Source of the DNA: Rodentibacter caecimuris
Lineage (GTDB): Bacteria; Pseudomonadota; Gammaproteobacteria; Enterobacterales; Pasteurellaceae
Length of the DNA: 64,000 nucleotides
Assembly: GCF_024622045.1 (NCBI RefSeq)
Contig: NZ_JANKBP010000004.1
Reading direction: 5' to 3' (one strand)
The position numbers and the translations under genes are program-made. Each line of letters starts with the position of its first letter. Positions within the stretch are counted from its first letter, which is position 1. This document shows, piece after piece, positions 60,298 through 64,000 of the stretch. The notes beneath the pieces were generated by a model that saw only the letters and a list, made by a program, of their open reading frames with translations, searched no databases and was not told where the DNA came from.

Positions 60298-62745
60298 TTA
60301 ATGTTGTAATGTTCTTAAAATATCGGCAAAAATACCTGCTGCGGTAACCGCATTGCCTGCCCCATAGCCACGTAATAACAACGGAATCGGTTGATAATAG
60401 CGGGTATAGAAAGCAAGGGCATTTTCACCGTCCTTCACCTTGTAAAGCGGATTGTTTTGATCTACTGCCACAATCGAAACTTTACATTTTCCTCCATTGA
60501 TTTGCCCCACATAACGTAATACTTTACCCTCTGATTTTGCTGCTTCTACACGAGCGTTAAAATCAGCATCAAGCTGTGGCAGCATAGCCATAAATTCATC
60601 GGTGGATTTACCTTCCGCAAAACTTTTCGGTAATACGCCTTCTACTTCGACATCGGAAAGCTCCAATTCCAATCCGGCTTCACGGGCTAAAATTAATAAT
60701 TTGCGGGCCACATCTTGACCGGATAAATCATCACGCGGATCAGGTTCGGTAAAACCTTTTTCGCGGGCAAGTGCGGTCACTTTTGACAACGAAATACCTT
60801 CTTCCAATTTACCGAAAATAAAGGAAAGCGAACCGGATAAAATCCCTTCAAAACGTTCCAATTCATCACCGGCAGCCAATAAATTTTGTAAATTTTCAAT
60901 CACAGGTAAACCCGCCCCTACGTTTGTTTCATAGAGGAATTTATGCTGACCGACCTGAGCGCTCTTGCGTAGCTCGTGATAGTATGCCAATTCACGCGTA
61001 TTCGCTTTTTTATTTGGTGTTACTACGTGGAAACCTTCTCTTAAAGCACGTGCATAAAGACCTGCCACAGATTCCGCCGAAGTGCAATCCACAAACACCG
61101 GATTGACCACGTGATGTAATTTAATGAAAGAAAGTAATACATCAAAATCGGAAGGCTGTGTTGCATTTTCAAGATCAGTTTTCCAATTATCCAAATTCAA
61201 GCCATTTTCATTAAGCAGCATTTTATTAGAGTTTGCAATGGCACAAACACGAATTTCAATATCCTTCTTTGCCAAATATTCCTTCTGGCGTTTTACTTGT
61301 TCAATTAATTCGCTGCCTACACCGCCTACCCCGACTAAAAACATATCCACAACTTTCTTATTGTTAAAAAGGGCTTGGTGGGTAGCTTTGACTGCTTCAA
61401 TTGCTTTATTTTGTGGCACCACCGCAGAGATAGAGCGTTCACTAGAACCTTGCGCAATCGCAACAATATTAATATTTGCTTGAGCTAATGCCGAGAAGAA
61501 ACGGGCAGCAATACCTTTCGCTTGCTTCATGCCATCTCCTACGACAGAAATGATAGACATATCTTTAATCACCTCAATCGGCTCTAATTGATTAGCTTTC
61601 AGCTCACTCGTAAACTCACTCTCAAGTGCTAAGAGTGCCGCCTCGGCAGATTTTACCGGCACACAAAAACTAATACTGTATTCAGAGGAAGACTGAGTGA
61701 TGAGAATTACTGAAATGCCGGCTCCTGACATAACAGAGAAGATTCGAGATGCCATGCCAACCATACCTTGCATTCCCGGTCCGGAAACATTGAACATAGC
61801 CAAATTATCCAAGTTGGTGATGCCTTTAACCTGTAACCCCTCGGATTTTTCATTACCGTCAATAATTGATCCCGGTGCAGACGGATTACCGGTATTCTTA
61901 ATGACACAAGGAATATTTTTTGGCAACAATGGACCAATGGTTCTAGGGTGAATCACTTTAGCACCAAAATAAGAAAGCTCCATTGCTTCTCGATAAGATA
62001 GAGTTGGTAACAAACGAGCATCAGGCACTAAACGAGGATCACAAGTATAAACGCCATCAACATCCGTCCAAATTTCACATACGCTTGCACCTAAGCAGGC
62101 AGCTAAACAGGCGGCAGAATAATCAGATCCGTTACGTCCCAAAAGTACTAATTCGCCTTTTTCATTACCTGCGGTGAAACCTGCCATTAATACGACTTTA
62201 TCTTTTGCAATGTTTGCCGCATCCACACGTTTGGTCGATTCGGCAATTTCAACAGAAGACTCTAAATAGCCGCCCTTAGCTAATAATTGTTTTACCGGAT
62301 CAACAATATGAACGCCATAACCACGCGCTTCAAACCAAGCTTTCATCATAGCAATTGAAAGTTTTTCGCCACGACAATCAATCCTCGCTTTTACCGCATC
62401 TTCTACTTTGCCCGCTTGGCGAATTCCTTCCAATAGCCCCTTAATTTGAGCAAATTCCGCCTCAATTAAAGCTTTCATACCCTCTAAATCAAATTGATTA
62501 TTTTCAGCATGCAGCCCATTAATAATATTATGGAAAATTTCAAGAGCCTCATTGAAATGCGTATCGGTAGGTTGGTTTAAAGCAGCTTTTTCGGAAAGAG
62601 CAACAAGATGATTGGTGATTTTAGCGGGGGCAGATAAAACACCGGCAGCCTGCTCAGCTAAATGAGCCTGTTCAATAAGTTTTGCGGCTTGGGAAAAACG
62701 TTCCGGATTCGCAAGGGAAGTGCCACCAAATTTGAGTACACGCAT
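60298..62745 (-). CDS. thrA: Bifunctional aspartokinase I / homoserine dehydrogenase I
   Basis: An 815-residue fusion enzyme of the threonine pathway. The aspartokinase domain starts VLKFGGTSLANPERF and has LGRNGSDYSAACLAACLGA and CEIWTDVDGVYTCDPR; two ACT domains lie near 310-450; homoserine dehydrogenase begins about residue 465 (VDMFLVGVGGVGSELIEQVK) with VTPNKKAN and GLPVIENLQNLLAAGDEL. Expression is expected to be controlled by the thrL attenuator upstream. Confidence 0.98.
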   Translation of the reverse strand: MRVLKFGGTSLANPERFSQAAKLIEQAHLAEQAAGVLSAPAKITNHLVALSEKAALNQPTDTHFNEALEIFHNIINGLHAENNQFDLEGMKALIEAEFAQIKGLLEGIRQAGKVEDAVKARIDCRGEKLSIAMMKAWFEARGYGVHIVDPVKQLLAKGGYLESSVEIAESTKRVDAANIAKDKVVLMAGFTAGNEKGELVLLGRNGSDYSAACLAACLGASVCEIWTDVDGVYTCDPRLVPDARLLPTLSYREAMELSYFGAKVIHPRTIGPLLPKNIPCVIKNTGNPSAPGSIIDGNEKSEGLQVKGITNLDNLAMFNVSGPGMQGMVGMASRIFSVMSGAGISVILITQSSSEYSISFCVPVKSAEAALLALESEFTSELKANQLEPIEVIKDMSIISVVGDGMKQAKGIAARFFSALAQANINIVAIAQGSSERSISAVVPQNKAIEAVKATHQALFNNKKVVDMFLVGVGGVGSELIEQVKRQKEYLAKKDIEIRVCAIANSNKMLLNENGLNLDNWKTDLENATQPSDFDVLLSFIKLHHVVNPVFVDCTSAESVAGLYARALREGFHVVTPNKKANTRELAYYHELRKSAQVGQHKFLYETNVGAGLPVIENLQNLLAAGDELERFEGILSGSLSFIFGKLEEGISLSKVTALAREKGFTEPDPRDDLSGQDVARKLLILAREAGLELELSDVEVEGVLPKSFAEGKSTDEFMAMLPQLDADFNARVEAAKSEGKVLRYVGQINGGKCKVSIVAVDQNNPLYKVKDGENALAFYTRYYQPIPLLLRGYGAGNAVTAAGIFADILRTLQH

Positions 62746-62782
62746 AATTGATTCTCCTAGAAATATTTTTATTTAAACTGAT

Positions 62783-62812
62783 AAAAAAACCCGCATTCAG
62801 CAGAATTGCGGG
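62783..62812 (-). terminator. thr attenuator terminator
   Basis: CCCGCA (62790-62795) pairs with TGCGGG (62807-62812), extended by TTC/GAA with one bulged T, followed on the minus strand by seven U. It lies between thrL and thrA. Confidence 0.85.
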
Positions 62813-62837
62813 CTTTCAATACTCTGTTTTTCATGCA

Positions 62838-62909
62838 CTAACCCGCTCCATTAAACATCGTAATGGTCATCATAATAATGGTAATAGAAAAAGTGCGGTT
62901 AATTTTCAC
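62838..62909 (-). CDS. thrL: thr operon leader peptide
   Basis: A 23-codon minus-strand ORF with GTG start at 62909: MKINRTFSITIIMMTITMFN-GAG. It is rich in Ile (5) and Thr (4) codons and ends NGAG like E. coli ThrL. It is followed by the attenuator terminator and thrA. Stalling at Ile/Thr codons would prevent termination. The same frame extends to 63035, but only the GTG start fits the short leader architecture; its ribosome-binding site (GAAAG) is weak. Confidence 0.85.
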   Translation of the reverse strand: MKINRTFSITIIMMTITMFNGAG

Positions 62910-63054
62910 AGTGTTTTTATCTTTCAAAAACGAGCGCACTAAGAAATACCGAAATTTCATAAAGTTGTCAAACATAAAATAACAATTTAGCTGAAATTTT
63001 CTCAACTCATTAAATTTCGTGTAAACTAACCGCACTTTGAATAAGGAGAATTCA

Positions 63055-63759
63055 ATGGATATTCAACATAACTTACAACGTATTCAGCAAAGTATTCATA
63101 CTGCGTGTGAACAAGCCGAGCGACCTTTAAATGAGGTAAAACTACTGGCTGTTTCCAAAACCAAACCTGTTTCTAATATTCTAGCCGCCTATCAAGCAGG
63201 ACAAATCGCTTTTGGTGAAAATTATGTGCAAGAAGGGGTGGAAAAAATTCAATATTTTGAACAACAAAAAATCAAACTTGAGTGGCATTTTATCGGGCCT
63301 TTGCAATCCAATAAAAGCCGTTTGGTAGCAGAGCATTTCGATTGGATGCAAACTCTTGATCGAGTAAAAATTGCCGAACGCTTGAATGAACAAAGACCCA
63401 TAAATAAAGCCCCGCTAAATGTGCTGATTCAAATTAATATCAGTGATGAAGCAAGCAAATCCGGTATTCAGCCCGAAACACTGTTCGACCTTGCAAAACA
63501 GGTCGAAAATCTACCGCACTTATGTTTACGCGGTTTAATGGCAATTCCTGCCCCAACAGCAAATACTGCCGAGCAAGAAAATGTCTTTAAAAAAATGGCG
63601 GAGTTATTTGAACAACTCAAACAAACCTTTCCAAATCAGCCAATTGATACACTTTCAATGGGAATGACAGATGATATGCCGATCGCCATAAAATGTGGTT
63701 CAACCATGGTTAGAATTGGTACGGCTATTTTTGGTGCTAGAGATTATTCACACAAATAA
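63055..63759 (+). CDS. yggS: YggS/PROSC-family PLP homeostasis protein
   Basis: A 234-residue TIM-barrel protein that binds PLP without known catalysis and keeps PLP and amino-acid pools balanced. The PLP lysine is Lys35 in LLAVSKTKP; FGENYVQEGVEKI, WHFIGPLQSNKSR and LSMGMTDDMPIAIKCGSTMVRIG follow. The ATG at 63055 has GGAG upstream and is preferred over 63037. It is divergent from the thr operon. Confidence 0.95.
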   Translation: MDIQHNLQRIQQSIHTACEQAERPLNEVKLLAVSKTKPVSNILAAYQAGQIAFGENYVQEGVEKIQYFEQQKIKLEWHFIGPLQSNKSRLVAEHFDWMQTLDRVKIAERLNEQRPINKAPLNVLIQINISDEASKSGIQPETLFDLAKQVENLPHLCLRGLMAIPAPTANTAEQENVFKKMAELFEQLKQTFPNQPIDTLSMGMTDDMPIAIKCGSTMVRIGTAIFGARDYSHK

Positions 63760-63771
63760 TTTATATCAATA

Positions 63772-63802
63772 AATCCGCACGTAAAACGTACGGATTATTC
63801 TT
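63772..63802 (+). terminator. yggS terminator
   Basis: AATCCG (63772-63777) pairs with CGGATT (63791-63796), extended inward by ACGT/ACGT after one mismatch, followed by ATTCTTTT. Confidence 0.75.
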
Positions 63803-63872
63803 TTGGGCTAAAACTCTCATTCTTTAATTTCATATGTATAAATGTATAAAGAACATTTTTTCTACATATAAC

Positions 63873-63902
63873 AAAAAACCCCTGAACCTCTCGATTCAGG
63901 GG
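63873..63902 (-). terminator. rRNA operon terminator
   Basis: CCCCTGAA (63879-63886) and TTCAGGGG (63895-63902) form an 8-bp stem. On the minus strand it is followed by six U, 16 bp beyond the 5S rRNA 3' end. Confidence 0.92.
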
Positions 63903-63917
63903 ATGATATAATATAAA

Positions 63918-64000
63918 ACCCGGCAGTGCCCTACTCTCACATGGGGATACCCCACACTACCATCGGCATTACAGCATTTCACTTCTGAGTTCGGGATGGA
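63918..64000 (-). rRNA. rrf: 5S ribosomal RNA (3' part)
   Basis: The last 83 bases match the reverse complement of the 3' portion of 5S rRNA: TCGGGATGGA..., CCGAACTCAGAAGTG, GATGGTAGTGTGGGG, ATGTGAGAGTAGGGCACTGC. The 5' third lies beyond the window, so a ribosomal RNA operon read leftward ends here. Confidence 0.96.

Overview
The window is a Pasteurellaceae chromosome segment, most likely Haemophilus or a close relative such as Aggregatibacter. The main evidence is the uptake signal sequence AAGTGCGGT, which recurs on both strands, often as inverted pairs that form terminators. Gene content and local gene orders are also Haemophilus-like: rluC-hfq-hflX-tyrR-mepM-znuCB-accA, ogt-mutH, yciABI-slt-trpR-mtgA, ybaB-recR-topB-secG and thrABC. 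The DNA is AT-rich. The window opens inside cmoA and ends inside a 5S rRNA gene.

Left core (1-33945): cmoA (partial), glpT, gloA-rnt, a histidine-rich leader and attenuator in front of a predicted histidine transporter, priC, tRNA-Ser(UGA), rne, rluC, hfq-hflX, a short TyrR, an M23 peptidase, znuCB, accA, pdxY-tilS, a MarC-family gene, ogt-mutH, fadL, yfcZ, purM-purN, ompW, yciC-yciB-yciA-yciI, slt, trpR-mtgA and a sucrose/trehalose-type PTS EIIBC gene.

Island (33946-50435): a 16.5-kb element is integrated at the 3' end of tRNA-Leu(GAG). It is bounded by a 58/59-bp direct repeat and has a P4-type integrase next to the tRNA. It carries a complete HK97-type head and packaging module (major capsid, protease, portal, head closure, connector, HNH, TerS, TerL) plus gp10-like and gpU-like tail-joining proteins. 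It has no tail tube, tape measure, baseplate, fibre or lysis genes. With AlpA and a P4-alpha-like primase-helicase, this is the make-up of a capsid-forming phage satellite (cf-PICI) that would borrow tails and lysis from a helper phage. Two GTGAACA-type iteron clusters, each with an AT-rich stretch, lie near the element ends like P4 ori and crr. Three 21-bp iterons precede alpA. A P1/P7-like c4 antisense RNA, with two downstream complementary targets, precedes an Icd-like gene and follows two AntA/AntB-type antirepressor genes. No protein repressor was recognised, so immunity may be RNA-based. The connector gene and the primase-helicase gene each carry an apparent one-base deletion, so the element is either decaying or contains assembly errors.

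Right core (50414-64000): tRNA-Leu(GAG), secG, topB, recR, ybaB, a gene-less 0.75-kb stretch, tRNA-Leu(UAA) and tRNA-Gly(GCC), hflK-hflC (separated from hflX), a phosphopantetheinyl transferase, the thrLABC operon with its attenuator, a YggS-family gene, and the terminator and 3' part of a 5S rRNA gene read from the minus strand.
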